Below, piece after piece: positions 10,149 through 19,019 of a stretch of 64,000 bases of DNA. The position numbers and the translations under genes were made by a program. The notes under the pieces were generated by a model. The model ran no database searches. It had not been told where the DNA came from and worked only from the letters and a program-made list of their open reading frames with translations. Source of the stretch: Parvibaculum indicum (GTDB lineage: Bacteria; Pseudomonadota; Alphaproteobacteria; Parvibaculales; Parvibaculaceae); assembly GCF_011762095.1 (NCBI RefSeq), contig NZ_JAASQO010000012.1, positions 109,827 to 173,826 of the forward strand, given 5' to 3'. Numbering within the stretch: position 1 is the stretch's first letter; each line of letters begins with the position of its first letter.

Positions 10149-10331
10149 GCTCTTCCGTCATCCATCCGTTGCCGCTTGTTGAGGCGGCTAGGCAGGGGAA
10201 CAGATTGTTGGCAAGCTTTGACCCAAGGTGGGACCTCGCCCGTGGCGTAAATCGGCCTCTGGGTCCGCTGCGGGACGGGGGAGTTCTAGCACATTGCGGC
10301 AACGCAGCGTAAGTCCGAACTTTTTTCGAAA

Positions 10332-10354
10332 AACGCCTTTGTTTTGAAGGCGTT
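10332..10354. other. Inverted repeat in the gltX-comEC intergenic region
   Basis: Perfect 8-bp arms AACGCCTT/AAGGCGTT lie around a 7-nt loop. On the minus strand the hairpin is followed by a T-tract, so it looks like an intrinsic terminator, yet no minus-strand gene is seen immediately upstream of it. The rest of the 276-bp interval (10149-10424) shows no other gene and should hold the two divergent promoters. Confidence 0.45.
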
Positions 10355-10424
10355 GGCGCGGATTGCTTCGCTTTTGCCGTATGTGGAGGGGGCATAGCCC
10401 GCGGCATTTACCGCCGGGCAGGGC

Positions 10425-12575
10425 ATGAAACGGCCTCCATCGGGCATGGGGCGGGAAGCGATTCTACGGTTTTTGACAGGGCTCCGCGCGGGATCGGGCG
10501 CCATTTCCCGCAGTTTTGCTGCCGAAACCGACCGCTGGTTTCTCTGGCTGCCCGTGCTCCTGGCCTGCGGGATCGCGGCCTATTTCGCGCTTCCGGTGGA
10601 GCCGCCGCTCTGGCTACCTCTAATCTGCGTCGGGCTTCTCGCCTGCGCCGTGTGGACCTTTCGCCGTTCTTCCTGGCCGCTGCTTGTCCTTTCCGTTCTG
10701 GCGGTCGTGTCGGCGGGCTTCGCCGCGGCCTCGCTGCGCACTGCTATCGTCGCGGCGCCGGTCCTGGCGGATGAAACCGCCGGCGAGCTGACGGGAAAGG
10801 TTCTCTTCGTGGAGGAGGGGGAAAACGGCGACCTCACCGTGCTGGTGGCGCCATCCGCCTTTGCCGGTCTCGCCCCGGAAAATCGGCCCGCCATGGCGCG
10901 GCTGCGCATTCGGTTGAAGGATGTTTCGCTCCGGCCGGGGGAGGAAATCCGTCTCCGTGTGCGCCTCATGCCGCCGCCCGAACCGGTCTTGCCCGGCGGG
11001 TTCGACTATGCGCGGCAGGCCTGGTTCCAGGGTCTCGGCGCGGTCGGTTTCGCCTATACCGCGCCGGAGATACTCGCCCCGTCTTCCGGCGGCTTGCGCG
11101 CGCGCATTGCCGCGCTGCGCAACGCGATCGCCACCCGTATCAGGACTTCCATCGGTGGGCCGGAGGGCGCCGTCGCCGCCGCGCTCGTAACCGGAGAGCG
11201 CCGCGCCATCCCCAAAGAAGTGACGGAAGATCTGCGCGCGGCGGGGCTTGCCCATGTGCTGGCCATTTCCGGCCTGCATATGGCGCTGTTCAGCGGCACG
11301 CTGTTCTGGCTCGCGCGCGCCGCGCTGGCCGCCGTTCCGGCGCTCTCCCTGCGCTACCCGGTCAAGAAATGGGCGGCATGCATGGCCTTTGGCGGGGCCT
11401 TCTTCTATCTCATGCTGTCCGGCGGGGCGATTGCGACGCAGCGCGCCTTCATCATGGTCACGCTGATGCTGGGTGCGATCCTGCTGGACCGCCCGGCCAT
11501 CAGCCTGCGGAATGTCGCGCTGGCGGCGACCGTCGTTCTGCTCTGGCAGCCGGAAAGCCTGCTGGGCGCCAGCTTTCAGATGTCGTTCGCCGCCGCGGTC
11601 GCTCTCGTGGCCTTTTACGAGAGCAAAAGCGTCCAGCGCGTCATCGCCTCCGCAAGGGGGGACTGGCGCGAAGGGCCCGCGCAATGGCCGCGTTTCGTCC
11701 TGCTCTATTTCGCAGGACTGACGCTGACAAGCCTCGTGGCGGGGCTGGCGACCGCGCCTTATGCCGCTTTCAATTTCAACAGGCTGGCCCTTTACGGTCT
11801 GGCGGGAAACCTTGCCGCCATGCCGCTGGTCGGTCTCCTCGTCATGCCCGCCGCCCTGATCGGTCTCATTCTCATGCCCTTCGGGGCCGATGCGCCCGCC
11901 TTCTGGGTCATGGGCAAGGGCATCGGCTGGATGCTGGAGGTCGCGCATGACGTGGCGCATTGGGGCGGGGCGGACCGCCTTGTGCCGTCAGCTCCGCTCG
12001 GCGCCCTTGCGCTTGTGACCTTTGGCGGTTTGTGGATCGCGCTCTGGCGTCGCGACTGGCGCTGGCTGGGTGTGCTGCCTTTGCTGGGCGGCCTTTTACT
12101 CTGGCCGTATCTGCCGCGCCCCGACATTCTCATCGGGCGGGAAGGAGAGATCGTCGCCGCGCGCGATCTCGACGGCAAGATCCATCTCACCTCGGCACGG
12201 CCGTCATACACGGCGCAACAATGGCTGCGTGTGGAAGGCGACCGGCGAAGTCCGCGAGACGCGGCCGCGCGCGAGGGGGCGCCATGGCGTTGCGATGCGC
12301 GGGGCTGTGCCTTCCACGAAAAGAACCGGCCCCTTATCGCCTATTCCAGGACCGTCGGTGCGGTCGCGGAGGATTGCGAACTGGCCGACATCGTGATTTC
12401 GGCCGTCCCGGTCGGCAAGGGCCTGCGCAAGGGCTGCCGCGCCGGCCTCATTCTGGATTTCTTCGATTTCTGGCGAAACGGCGCGACGACGGTTTATCTG
12501 GATACGGACGAAAAGCCGCGCCTGGAAACGGCAAGGGCCGCGCGGGGAGCGCGGCCCTGGGTTCGTCCACCCTGA
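10425..12575 (+). CDS. comEC: ComEC/Rec2 family membrane protein
   Basis: A 716-residue polytopic membrane protein with the N-terminal DUF4131 region (residues about 40-220) followed by the ComEC competence domain, marked by VTGERRAIP and the LAISGLHMAL motif (near residue 280) and many transmembrane segments. In naturally competent bacteria ComEC forms the inner-membrane channel for single-stranded DNA. The C-terminal 190 residues align in position with the metallo-beta-lactamase domain of longer ComEC proteins, but I see no HxHxDH metal site, so nuclease activity is unlikely. Near the 3' end a GC-rich hairpin (GGGCCGCGC arms) sits inside the reading frame, facing lexA. Whether the host is transformable is unknown. 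Confidence 0.88.
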   Translation: MKRPPSGMGREAILRFLTGLRAGSGAISRSFAAETDRWFLWLPVLLACGIAAYFALPVEPPLWLPLICVGLLACAVWTFRRSSWPLLVLSVLAVVSAGFAAASLRTAIVAAPVLADETAGELTGKVLFVEEGENGDLTVLVAPSAFAGLAPENRPAMARLRIRLKDVSLRPGEEIRLRVRLMPPPEPVLPGGFDYARQAWFQGLGAVGFAYTAPEILAPSSGGLRARIAALRNAIATRIRTSIGGPEGAVAAALVTGERRAIPKEVTEDLRAAGLAHVLAISGLHMALFSGTLFWLARAALAAVPALSLRYPVKKWAACMAFGGAFFYLMLSGGAIATQRAFIMVTLMLGAILLDRPAISLRNVALAATVVLLWQPESLLGASFQMSFAAAVALVAFYESKSVQRVIASARGDWREGPAQWPRFVLLYFAGLTLTSLVAGLATAPYAAFNFNRLALYGLAGNLAAMPLVGLLVMPAALIGLILMPFGADAPAFWVMGKGIGWMLEVAHDVAHWGGADRLVPSAPLGALALVTFGGLWIALWRRDWRWLGVLPLLGGLLLWPYLPRPDILIGREGEIVAARDLDGKIHLTSARPSYTAQQWLRVEGDRRSPRDAAAREGAPWRCDARGCAFHEKNRPLIAYSRTVGAVAEDCELADIVISAVPVGKGLRKGCRAGLILDFFDFWRNGATTVYLDTDEKPRLETARAARGARPWVRPP

Positions 12576-12599
12576 CAGGGGAAGAGCGAAAAAGAAAGA

Positions 12600-13307
12600 T
12601 CAGTAGCGGCGCAACAGCCCGACAAGCTTGCCCTGAACCTTCACCCGGTCGGGTCCGAAGATACGGGTCTCATAGGCCGGGTTCGCCGCTTCGAGCGCGA
12701 TGCTGTCGCCTTTCTTGCGCAGCCGCTTCAGCGTCGCCTCATAGCCGTCCACCAGCGCCACCACGATGTCGCCGCTGGTGGCGGTATCGCATCGCTGAAT
12801 GAGAACCGTATCCCCATCCAGAATGCCGGCCTCGATCATCGAGTCGCCCTTGACCTCCAGCGCGTAATGCTCGCCGGAGCCGATCAGGCTCATCGGCACA
12901 TCGACCTGGTGGCTTTCCTCCTGCAGTGCCTCGATCGGCGTACCGGCGGCGATGCGGCCCATCACCGATACGGTGAGGGAGCGTTCCTCCTGCGAGGAGG
13001 GCATCAGATCGCGGCTCGTCTTGCCGCGGCTGCCTTCGATCACGCTGGGGGAGAAGCCCTTGGCCCGGTTGGCCGCGAGGCTGGGCTGCGAGGACTCCGG
13101 CAATTTCAGGATTTCGAGCGCCCGGGCCCGGTGCGGAAGGCGGCGGATGAAGCCGCGCTCTTCCAGCGCGGAGATCAGCCGGTGAATGCCGGATTTGGAG
13201 CGCAGGTCGAGCGCATCCTTCATCTCGTCGAAGCTGGGCGGGACCCCGCTCTCCTTCACACGTTCATGGATGAACATGAGCAATTCATGCTGTTTACGGG
13301 TGAGCAT
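12600..13307 (-). CDS. lexA: SOS repressor LexA
   Basis: A 235-residue repressor with an N-terminal winged helix-turn-helix (residues 1-65), a long linker typical of alphaproteobacterial LexA, and a C-terminal S24 peptidase-like domain. The self-cleavage site Ala121-Gly122 lies in GRIAAGTP. The catalytic dyad is Ser156 (GDSMIEAG) and Lys194 (ATLKRL). RecA filaments trigger autocleavage and induce the SOS response. Its own promoter contains a perfect alphaproteobacterial LexA box, so autoregulation is expected. It is convergent with comEC and downstream of moeA. Confidence 0.97.
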   Translation of the reverse strand: MLTRKQHELLMFIHERVKESGVPPSFDEMKDALDLRSKSGIHRLISALEERGFIRRLPHRARALEILKLPESSQPSLAANRAKGFSPSVIEGSRGKTSRDLMPSSQEERSLTVSVMGRIAAGTPIEALQEESHQVDVPMSLIGSGEHYALEVKGDSMIEAGILDGDTVLIQRCDTATSGDIVVALVDGYEATLKRLRKKGDSIALEAANPAYETRIFGPDRVKVQGKLVGLLRRY

Positions 13308-13387
13308 CCCGGAACCCCTCCAAGCCTGTGCCGTGCCTCGGTTCCGTGTGATCGGAACTCAGGAACAAAACAAAAACGTCTGAAAGA

Positions 13388-13416
13388 GTTCTACTTTGGT
13401 TCTCCACAAGCGTCAA
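13388..13416 (-). promoter_or_regulatory. lexA promoter with overlapping LexA box
   Basis: Reading the minus strand, TTGACG (13416-13411), 17 nt, then TAGAAC (13393-13388) form a good sigma-70-type promoter. Bases 13388-13402 on the plus strand read GTTC-TACTTTG-GTTC, an exact match to the GTTC-N7-GTTC SOS box of alphaproteobacteria. The box covers the -10 and part of the spacer, so LexA would block its own transcription. The lexA start codon is about 80 bp downstream. Confidence 0.85.
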
Positions 13417-13422
13417 GCGCCC

Positions 13423-13431
13423 TGTGGATAA
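13423..13431 (-). promoter_or_regulatory. Perfect DnaA-box sequence next to the lexA promoter
   Basis: The minus strand reads TTATCCACA, identical to the consensus DnaA box. It lies directly upstream of the lexA -35 element, between moeA and lexA. A single copy may be chance; no cluster of boxes or origin-like AT-rich region surrounds it. Confidence 0.45.
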
Positions 13432-13439
13432 TTTTCCGC

Positions 13440-14651
13440 TTACGCGCGCAGCGGGAGAATCTTCACGATTTCCCCGGGTTTGGCCGGGTCGGCAAAGGGC
13501 GGCCGGACGATCAGGCAGCCCGCCTGGGACAGCGTGGAGAGCATCGAACTGTCCTGCTTTTCAAAAGGCGTAGCCACGGAAAGTTCGCCGTCGATATGGT
13601 CCAGCGCCGCGCGCATATAGTCCTCGCGCGCGCCATTGCCGGGCACCTCCCGCCCGAGCCGCGCCATGACGAAATGCGGCCCCGGATTGCCGCCCTGCAT
13701 CCGCAGAATGGCGGGCTTCAGGTAAAGCACCGCGCAGACCAGCGCCGATACGGGGTTGCCGGGCAGGCCCAGCATGGGCAGCTCGCCCAGCGCGCCGAAC
13801 ATGAGCGGTTTGCCGGGGCGCATGGCGACCCGCCAGAACTCGATATCGAGCCCGTCCGGCGTGAGGGCGGATTGTACGAGATCGTGATCGCCCACCGAGG
13901 CGCCGCCCAGCGTCACCAGCATGTCCGCCTGCTTGGCCCGTTCCGCCGTCTGCCGGATGTCGGCTTCCTCGTCCCGCGCGATCCCCAGATCGAGCGGCTC
14001 CCCGCCTGCTTCGGATATCAGGGCGGCCAGCCCGTCATTATTGGCGGAGACGATCTGATGGGCGCCGGGCTCGTCCCCGGGGCGCACAAGCTCGTTGCCC
14101 GTCGAGAAAAAGGCGATGACGGGCCGCCGCGCAACCTTCAGCTCACAGACATTCATCGCCGCCGCCAGCGCGATGTCGGCATGGTTGAGCCGCGTCCCGT
14201 GCAGGATGCCGCTGTCCCCGGTCCGGAAGTCGAGCCCCGTCGCGCGCACATGATCGCCCGGTTTGGCCGCTTCATTGACGACGACATGTTTGCCTTCGCG
14301 AACGGTATCCTCCTGAATGACGATGGCGTCGGCCCCGCGGGGCAGGGGGGCGCCGGTGAAGATGCGCACCGCTTCTCCCGCCTTCAGGTCGCCGTCATAG
14401 GCGCCGCCGGCGGGCGCCTCGCCCGCGACGTCCAGTCTGGCCGGGACGTTTGCGGTGTCCCCGGCGCGCACCGCATAGCCGTCCATGGCGGAAAGGTCGG
14501 CGGGCGGTTGCGTCCGCCGCGCGATCGCGTCTTCGGCGAGAATGCGCCCCAGCGCCTGCGACAGAGGCACCGTTTCGGACGGAACCGTATGGAGCGCGGC
14601 GAGAATTTTCGACCGCGCATCGATAACGGAAAGGAGAGGGGTGTCGGCCAT
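13440..14651 (-). CDS. moeA: Molybdopterin molybdenumtransferase MoeA
   Basis: A 403-residue enzyme that inserts molybdate into adenylylated molybdopterin to give the molybdenum cofactor. The N-terminal domains include the family hallmark PPADLSAMDGYAVR (about residues 49-62). The central MoCF-binding domain shows TLGGASVGDHD and the G-N-P-V-S motif (LPGNPVSAL), and a C-terminal beta-barrel domain follows. It is 16 bp downstream of moaC on the same strand, so the two cofactor genes form a unit within the trp-moa-lexA run. Confidence 0.95.
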   Translation of the reverse strand: MADTPLLSVIDARSKILAALHTVPSETVPLSQALGRILAEDAIARRTQPPADLSAMDGYAVRAGDTANVPARLDVAGEAPAGGAYDGDLKAGEAVRIFTGAPLPRGADAIVIQEDTVREGKHVVVNEAAKPGDHVRATGLDFRTGDSGILHGTRLNHADIALAAAMNVCELKVARRPVIAFFSTGNELVRPGDEPGAHQIVSANNDGLAALISEAGGEPLDLGIARDEEADIRQTAERAKQADMLVTLGGASVGDHDLVQSALTPDGLDIEFWRVAMRPGKPLMFGALGELPMLGLPGNPVSALVCAVLYLKPAILRMQGGNPGPHFVMARLGREVPGNGAREDYMRAALDHIDGELSVATPFEKQDSSMLSTLSQAGCLIVRPPFADPAKPGEIVKILPLRA

Positions 14652-14667
14652 GGGAAAGGCCTTTCAG

Positions 14668-15150
14668 TCAGTCTGCGTTGTAATCGCCCGACTTGCCGCC
14701 GCTCTTATGCGTCAGCCGGATATCGGTGATGTGCATGGCCTTGTCCACGGCCTTGGCCATGTCGTAAAGCGTCAGCGCCGCCACGCTGACAGCCGTCAGC
14801 GCTTCCATCTCCACGCCGGTTTGCCCGCTCGTCTTGACGGTCGCCTCGATGTCGACGGCGCTCTCCTCCGTGGACGGAGCGAGGTGAACTTCCACCTTGC
14901 TGATGGCCAGGGGATGGCAAAGCGGAATGAGGCTCGATGTCTGCTTGGCGGCCATGATGCCCGCCAGCCGCGCCACCTCCAGCGCATTGCCTTTCTTCAA
15001 CCCGTCCTCGCGAATGAGGGTAAGCGTTTCCGGCGCCATGGTCACGCGGCCGCATGCCGTCGCCACACGCGCCGTCACGGGTTTTTCCGACACGTCGACC
15101 ATATTGGCTGCGCCGCTCTCGTCGATATGGGAAAACTTGGGGCCGCTCAA
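14668..15150 (-). CDS. moaC: Cyclic pyranopterin monophosphate synthase MoaC
   Basis: A 160-residue enzyme acting after MoaA in the first steps of molybdenum cofactor synthesis. Family motifs are NMVDVSEK near the N-terminus, LIPLCHPL, and [16 protein letters not shown] chose a TTG start at 15150: it gives the usual N-terminus (SGPKFSHID), the normal length (E. coli has 161 residues), a GGAG at a workable distance, and overlaps the stop codon of the upstream GNAT gene. A GTG 10 codons further upstream is possible but has no family support. Confidence 0.92.
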   Translation of the reverse strand: MSGPKFSHIDESGAANMVDVSEKPVTARVATACGRVTMAPETLTLIREDGLKKGNALEVARLAGIMAAKQTSSLIPLCHPLAISKVEVHLAPSTEESAVDIEATVKTSGQTGVEMEALTAVSVAALTLYDMAKAVDKAMHITDIRLTHKSGGKSGDYNAD

Positions 15151-15668
15151 TTCTCGTTCAGCTCCTTTGCCATGAAGCACCGCCTGTCCATCGGCAGGCC
15201 GCCATCTTCCTCGCGCATCCGAAGGATGAAAAGACCCGGTGTCCAGTCATCCTGGGGCAGGATACGAAATCCGAGCTTCGCGTAAAACGGGGCATTCCAT
15301 TGAACGTCTCGGAAGGTGGAAAGCGTCATCCGCCGCGCGCCCTGCGCAAAGGCAAATCCGTCCGCCGCCGCCACCAGCCGGGCGCCGAGCCCCTTGCGCG
15401 CATGCGCGCGATGAACGGACAGCTCGAAAAGATGGCCCGCCCGGTCGATGAAGCCGACCAGCGCGAACCCCACCGGCTCGTCCTTTTCGTCCACCGCGAC
15501 GAGTACCGCGCCGCCGCGCAGGAAGGCGCGGACATAGGCGATATCGGCCGGCGGGTGATCGGCAATTTCTTTCAGCCCCACCTCGGCGAACGTCATGCCC
15601 GCATCCTTCTCGATCCCGGCCAGAAGGCCGAGTTCGTCGGGGCGCGCATGGCGTATGCGATAGGGCAT
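15147..15668 (-). CDS. GNAT family N-acetyltransferase
   Basis: A 173-residue protein with the GNAT fold. It has the beta4 region [20 protein letters not shown], then the acetyl-CoA-binding motif A-type loop [13 protein letters not shown] (near residue 88; R/Q-x-x-G-x-G/A pattern) and [11 protein letters not shown] near the C-terminus, typical of motif B. The substrate cannot be predicted. It is embedded between trpC (6 bp upstream) and moaC (overlapping), so it is co-transcribed. Its last bases supply the ribosome-binding site for moaC. Confidence 0.82.
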   Translation of the reverse strand: MPYRIRHARPDELGLLAGIEKDAGMTFAEVGLKEIADHPPADIAYVRAFLRGGAVLVAVDEKDEPVGFALVGFIDRAGHLFELSVHRAHARKGLGARLVAAADGFAFAQGARRMTLSTFRDVQWNAPFYAKLGFRILPQDDWTPGLFILRMREEDGGLPMDRRCFMAKELNEN

Positions 15669-15674
15669 GAGTTG

Positions 15675-16472
15675 TCAGGCCGCGTGGGCGAGAAGGTTGC
15701 GCGTCGCCGCTTCCACATCAGCCTGCCGCATCAGGCTTTCGCCGACGAGAAAGCTCCGTACGCCGGCCTTGGCAAGGCGCGCCAGATCGTCCGGCGTGAA
15801 GATGCCGCTTTCGCCGACGATCAGCTTGCCGGACGGAACGAGAGGCGCCAGCCGCTCGGTCGTTTCCAGCGTCGTCTCGAAGGTCTTGAGGTTGCGGTTG
15901 TTGATGCCGAGAAGCGGGCTCTTGAGGGTGAGTGCGCGGTTCAGCTCGGCTTCGTCATGCACCTCCACCAGCACGTCCATGCCCCAATGCATGGCGGCGT
16001 TTTCCAGGTCCCGCGCCTGCGCATCGCTCACCGCGGCCATGATGATGAGAATGGCGTCTGCCCCCATCGCACGGGCTTCCGCCACCTGATAGATGTCGTA
16101 CATGAAGTCCTTGCGGATTACCGGCAGCAGCACCGCGTTGCGTGCGGCGGTGAGATAATCCGGCGCACCTTGGAAGGACGGACCGTCCGTCAACACGGAA
16201 AGGCAGGTCGCACCGCCCGCCTCATAGGCGCGCGCAAGCGCGGGCGGGTTGAAGTCTTCGCGGATGAGCCCCTTGGACGGGCTCGCCTTCTTGATCTCCG
16301 CGATGAGCCCGTAGCCGCCGCTCGCACAGGCATCGTAAAGCGCCTTGTAGAAGCCGCGCGTCGGCGACGCCGCCGAAGCCGCCTCCTCAATCTGCGCCAG
16401 AGGCCGCGCCGCCTTGGCCGCCGCGATCTCTTCCAGCTTGTAGGCGCCGATCTTGTCGAGAATGTCGCTCAT
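15675..16472 (-). CDS. trpC: Indole-3-glycerol phosphate synthase
   Basis: A 265-residue TIM-barrel enzyme converting CdRP to indole-3-glycerol phosphate in tryptophan synthesis. Motifs seen are [10 protein letters not shown] (substrate phosphate and catalytic Lys, near residue 60), [21 protein letters not shown] and [10 protein letters not shown]. It is monofunctional, with no fused TrpF. The ATG overlaps the trpD stop by 4 bp (ATGA). Confidence 0.97.
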   Translation of the reverse strand: MSDILDKIGAYKLEEIAAAKAARPLAQIEEAASAASPTRGFYKALYDACASGGYGLIAEIKKASPSKGLIREDFNPPALARAYEAGGATCLSVLTDGPSFQGAPDYLTAARNAVLLPVIRKDFMYDIYQVAEARAMGADAILIIMAAVSDAQARDLENAAMHWGMDVLVEVHDEAELNRALTLKSPLLGINNRNLKTFETTLETTERLAPLVPSGKLIVGESGIFTPDDLARLAKAGVRSFLVGESLMRQADVEAATRNLLAHAA

Positions 16473-17506
16473 GCCGGCACCTGATTGTTGGTCTGCTGCA
16501 CGAGACGCTCCAGAACCTTCGCTGCCGCGCCGCTGTCGATGCTCGTCCGTGCCAGCGTCACGCCGTCTTCCAGCGAGGACGCTTTCCCGGCCACGACGAG
16601 CGCACCGGCCGCGTTCAGCAGCACGATATCGCGATAGGGGCTTGGTTCGCCCGCCAGCAGGTCGCGAATGGCCTGCGCATTATGCGCCGGGTCGCCGCCT
16701 TTGAGCTGGGCGATCTCGGCGCGTGGCAGGTCCACATCTTCCGGCGCGATCTCGAATTCGCGGATCGCGCCCTTGTCGAGCTCGGCGACGAAGCTGATGC
16801 CCGTCGTGGTCAGCTCGTCGAGCCCGCCCATGCCCGGCACCGTGCCGTGCACGATCCAGGCTTTCTCCGAACCGAGATTGCGCAGCGCCTCGGCGAAAGG
16901 CCGCACCAGCTCGCGCGAATAGACGCCGACGATCTGCCGCGTCACGCCCGCCGGATTGGAAAGCGGCCCGATCAGGTTGAAGATCGTCTTGATGCCGAGT
17001 TCGACGCGCACCGGCCCCACATGCCGCATGGCGGGGTGGTGGGCCTGCGCGAACATGAAGCCGATCCCGGCCTCGCGAATGCTGCGCGCGATGACATCGG
17101 GCGTCACGTCGAGATTGACCCCCAGTTCCTGCAGCGCATCCGCCGTGCCGGAAAGCGAGGAGGCCTTGCGGTTGCCATGCTTGGCGACGGGAACGCCCGC
17201 GCCCGCGGTCACCAGCGCCGCCGCCGTCGAGATGTTGTAGGTGCCCGCGCCGTCGCCGCCCGTACCCACAATGTCCACGGCGTCGTCCGGCGCGTCGACG
17301 CGCAGCATCTTTTCCCGCAGCACGGTGGACCCGGCGGTGATCTCGCTCACGCGCTCGCCGCGCACCCGCATCCCCATCAGGAAGGCGGCGATCTGCGCAG
17401 GGCTTGCTTCGCCCTCCATGATGAGGCCGAAGGCGGAGCGGGCTTCCTCGGGCGTGAGTTCTTCGCCTTCGGAGAGTTTCGCCAGAACGGGCTTCAGGTC
17501 GCTCAT
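16469..17506 (-). CDS. trpD: Anthranilate phosphoribosyltransferase
   Basis: A 345-residue class III phosphoribosyltransferase joining anthranilate and PRPP. The PRPP loop [14 protein letters not shown] (near residue 82) and KHGNRKASS motif are intact, and the glycine-rich and Met/His-containing anthranilate tunnel segment is recognisable ([12 protein letters not shown]). Both ends overlap neighbours by 4 bp (trpG upstream, trpC downstream), giving a tightly coupled trpGDC unit. Confidence 0.97.
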   Translation of the reverse strand: MSDLKPVLAKLSEGEELTPEEARSAFGLIMEGEASPAQIAAFLMGMRVRGERVSEITAGSTVLREKMLRVDAPDDAVDIVGTGGDGAGTYNISTAAALVTAGAGVPVAKHGNRKASSLSGTADALQELGVNLDVTPDVIARSIREAGIGFMFAQAHHPAMRHVGPVRVELGIKTIFNLIGPLSNPAGVTRQIVGVYSRELVRPFAEALRNLGSEKAWIVHGTVPGMGGLDELTTTGISFVAELDKGAIREFEIAPEDVDLPRAEIAQLKGGDPAHNAQAIRDLLAGEPSPYRDIVLLNAAGALVVAGKASSLEDGVTLARTSIDSGAAAKVLERLVQQTNNQVPA

Positions 17507-18096
17507 GCCGTCTCCATCACGTTGAAGCCTGCGAACTGGAGGAAGTTCGCCAGAATTTCATGCCCGTGTTCGGACGCGATGCTTTCCGGGTGGAACTGCA
17601 CGCCGTGAATGGGCAGCTCCTTGTGCTGCATACCCATGATGATCCCGTCCGTCGTCCAGGCGGTGACCTCCAGGCAGTCGGGCAGGCTTTCCCGTTCCAC
17701 GATCAGCGAGTGATAGCGCGTCGCCTCGATGGGGCTCGGCAGGTTGCGGAAGACGCCTTTGCCGTGATGATGGATGTCGCTCATCTTGCCATGCATCAGC
17801 ACGGGCGCGCGCACCACCTTGCCGCCGAAGGCCTGGCCGATGGCCTGATGGCCGAGGCAGACGCCCAGCAGCGGGATCTTGTGGGCCGCCGCCGCCTCGA
17901 TCGTCTCGAGACAGATGCCCGCCTTGTCCGGATCGCAGGGGCCGGGCGACAGCACGATGGCCTGAGGCTCTTTCGCCAGCGCTTCGTTGACCGTGATCTT
18001 GTCGTTCCGGTGCACCTCGGTGCGCGCCCCCAGCTCCCCGAGAAAATGCACGAGGTTGTAGGTGAAGCTGTCGTAATTATCGATCAGAAGCAGCAT
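17503..18096 (-). CDS. trpG: Anthranilate synthase glutamine amidotransferase component
   Basis: A 197-residue class I glutamine amidotransferase that feeds ammonia to TrpE. The catalytic Cys is in [15 protein letters not shown], and the His/Glu pair is in VQFHPESI. The chosen ATG gives [14 protein letters not shown], the exact family N-terminus; a 31-codon upstream extension is not family-like. It overlaps trpD by 4 bp. It is separated from murI by 123 bp that contain a plausible promoter. It could also serve folate synthesis as PabA, since no separate pabA is seen here. Confidence 0.96.
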   Translation of the reverse strand: MLLLIDNYDSFTYNLVHFLGELGARTEVHRNDKITVNEALAKEPQAIVLSPGPCDPDKAGICLETIEAAAAHKIPLLGVCLGHQAIGQAFGGKVVRAPVLMHGKMSDIHHHGKGVFRNLPSPIEATRYHSLIVERESLPDCLEVTAWTTDGIIMGMQHKELPIHGVQFHPESIASEHGHEILANFLQFAGFNVMETA

Positions 18097-18159
18097 GGCC
18101 GGGCTTTCAGAAGCAAGGAACAACCGGATATTCCGGTCAATATAGCGCAGATTGGCGCG

Positions 18160-18189
18160 GTTATAATGCGGTCCGGAAAGATCGCACAA
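18160..18189 (-). promoter_or_regulatory. Candidate trpGDC promoter
   Basis: On the minus strand TTGTGC (18189-18184), 18 nt, then TATAAC (18165-18160) resembles a sigma-70 promoter, about 65 bp before trpG. Downstream of it, 18123-18137 is a palindrome ACCGGA-TAT-TCCGGT that could be an operator. This would let trpGDC be expressed separately from trpE-murI. Confidence 0.5.
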
Positions 18190-18219
18190 TAGGACCGATG
18201 GTCCCGCAATATCAATGCG

Positions 18220-19017
18220 TTACTCATCTCCGCCGACGGGAACGCCGCGCGCGCGCAACATGCCGGCAAGAAGGGGCGGGGCGGACGCGCCGCCGGTAAA
18301 GAGCGTGAACCCCTCACCCTCGGCGATCCGCGTATCGCTCTCGATCAGCGCCGCGAGCCGCTGCGCGATGGCGGGCGCGGGGTCGAGCCAGTCCACGGGC
18401 CAGGGCGCAACGGCGCTCATATGCGGGATCAGGAAGGGATAATGCGTGCAGCCCAGCACCACGATGTCGGTGCGCCCGATCCCGGTGTCGACGAAGCAGG
18501 GCAGGATCTCCTCCCGGACGGCTTCGGCGTCGATCTCGTCTTCCTGAAGCAGTTTCTCCGCCATGGCGGCAAGCCGTCGCGAGGCGACCAGTTCGACATG
18601 CACATCGGCGGCGAACTGGTCGATAAGCTGGCGCGTATAGTCCCGCGCGATCGTGCCGGGCGTGGCGAGCACCGAAATCACGCCGCTCCGCGTGCGCCCG
18701 GCGGCGGGCTTGACGGCCGGGACCGTGCCGACGATGGGCATGGTGAAGCGCGCGCGGAGCGCGGGCAGCACCAGCGTCGAGGCCGTATTGCAGGCGATGA
18801 CGATGGCGCGCGGCGCGTAGGAATCGACGAGCCTGTCCATGACCCCGACGATGTGCTCGATCAGAGCTTCCTCTTCCCATTCGCCATAGGGAAAGGCCGC
18901 ATCGTCCGCCACATAGATGCATCGGCGCGTCGGCAGCAGCGAATGGATCGCGTCGAGAACGGAGAGGCCGCCTATGCCGGAATCGAAAACGAGGATCGGT
19001 CCGGCAGCGGCCGTCAT
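18220..19017 (-). CDS. murI: Glutamate racemase
   Basis: A 265-residue racemase making D-glutamate for peptidoglycan. Both catalytic cysteines are present: Cys76 in ACNTAST and Cys190 in GCTHYPF. The N-terminal VFDSGIGGLSV motif is intact. I use the ATG at 19017; a GTG two codons upstream overlaps the trpE stop (GTGA) and is an equally reasonable start. It sits between trpE and trpG, an unusual neighbour for a peptidoglycan gene, and is translationally close-coupled to trpE. Confidence 0.94.
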   Translation of the reverse strand: MTAAAGPILVFDSGIGGLSVLDAIHSLLPTRRCIYVADDAAFPYGEWEEEALIEHIVGVMDRLVDSYAPRAIVIACNTASTLVLPALRARFTMPIVGTVPAVKPAAGRTRSGVISVLATPGTIARDYTRQLIDQFAADVHVELVASRRLAAMAEKLLQEDEIDAEAVREEILPCFVDTGIGRTDIVVLGCTHYPFLIPHMSAVAPWPVDWLDPAPAIAQRLAALIESDTRIAEGEGFTLFTGGASAPPLLAGMLRARGVPVGGDE

Positions 19018-19019
19018 GG

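Noticed and set aside
13332..13380. A plus-strand GGAAC-N16-type motif near lexA as another ECF promoter
   Set aside because: No plus-strand gene follows it, and the -10 part does not match the TGTC of the twin promoters.
12867..14729. A 620-codon plus-strand frame opposite lexA and moeA
   Set aside because: Same reason: it is a mirror of two clear genes and has no recognisable protein features or ribosome-binding site.
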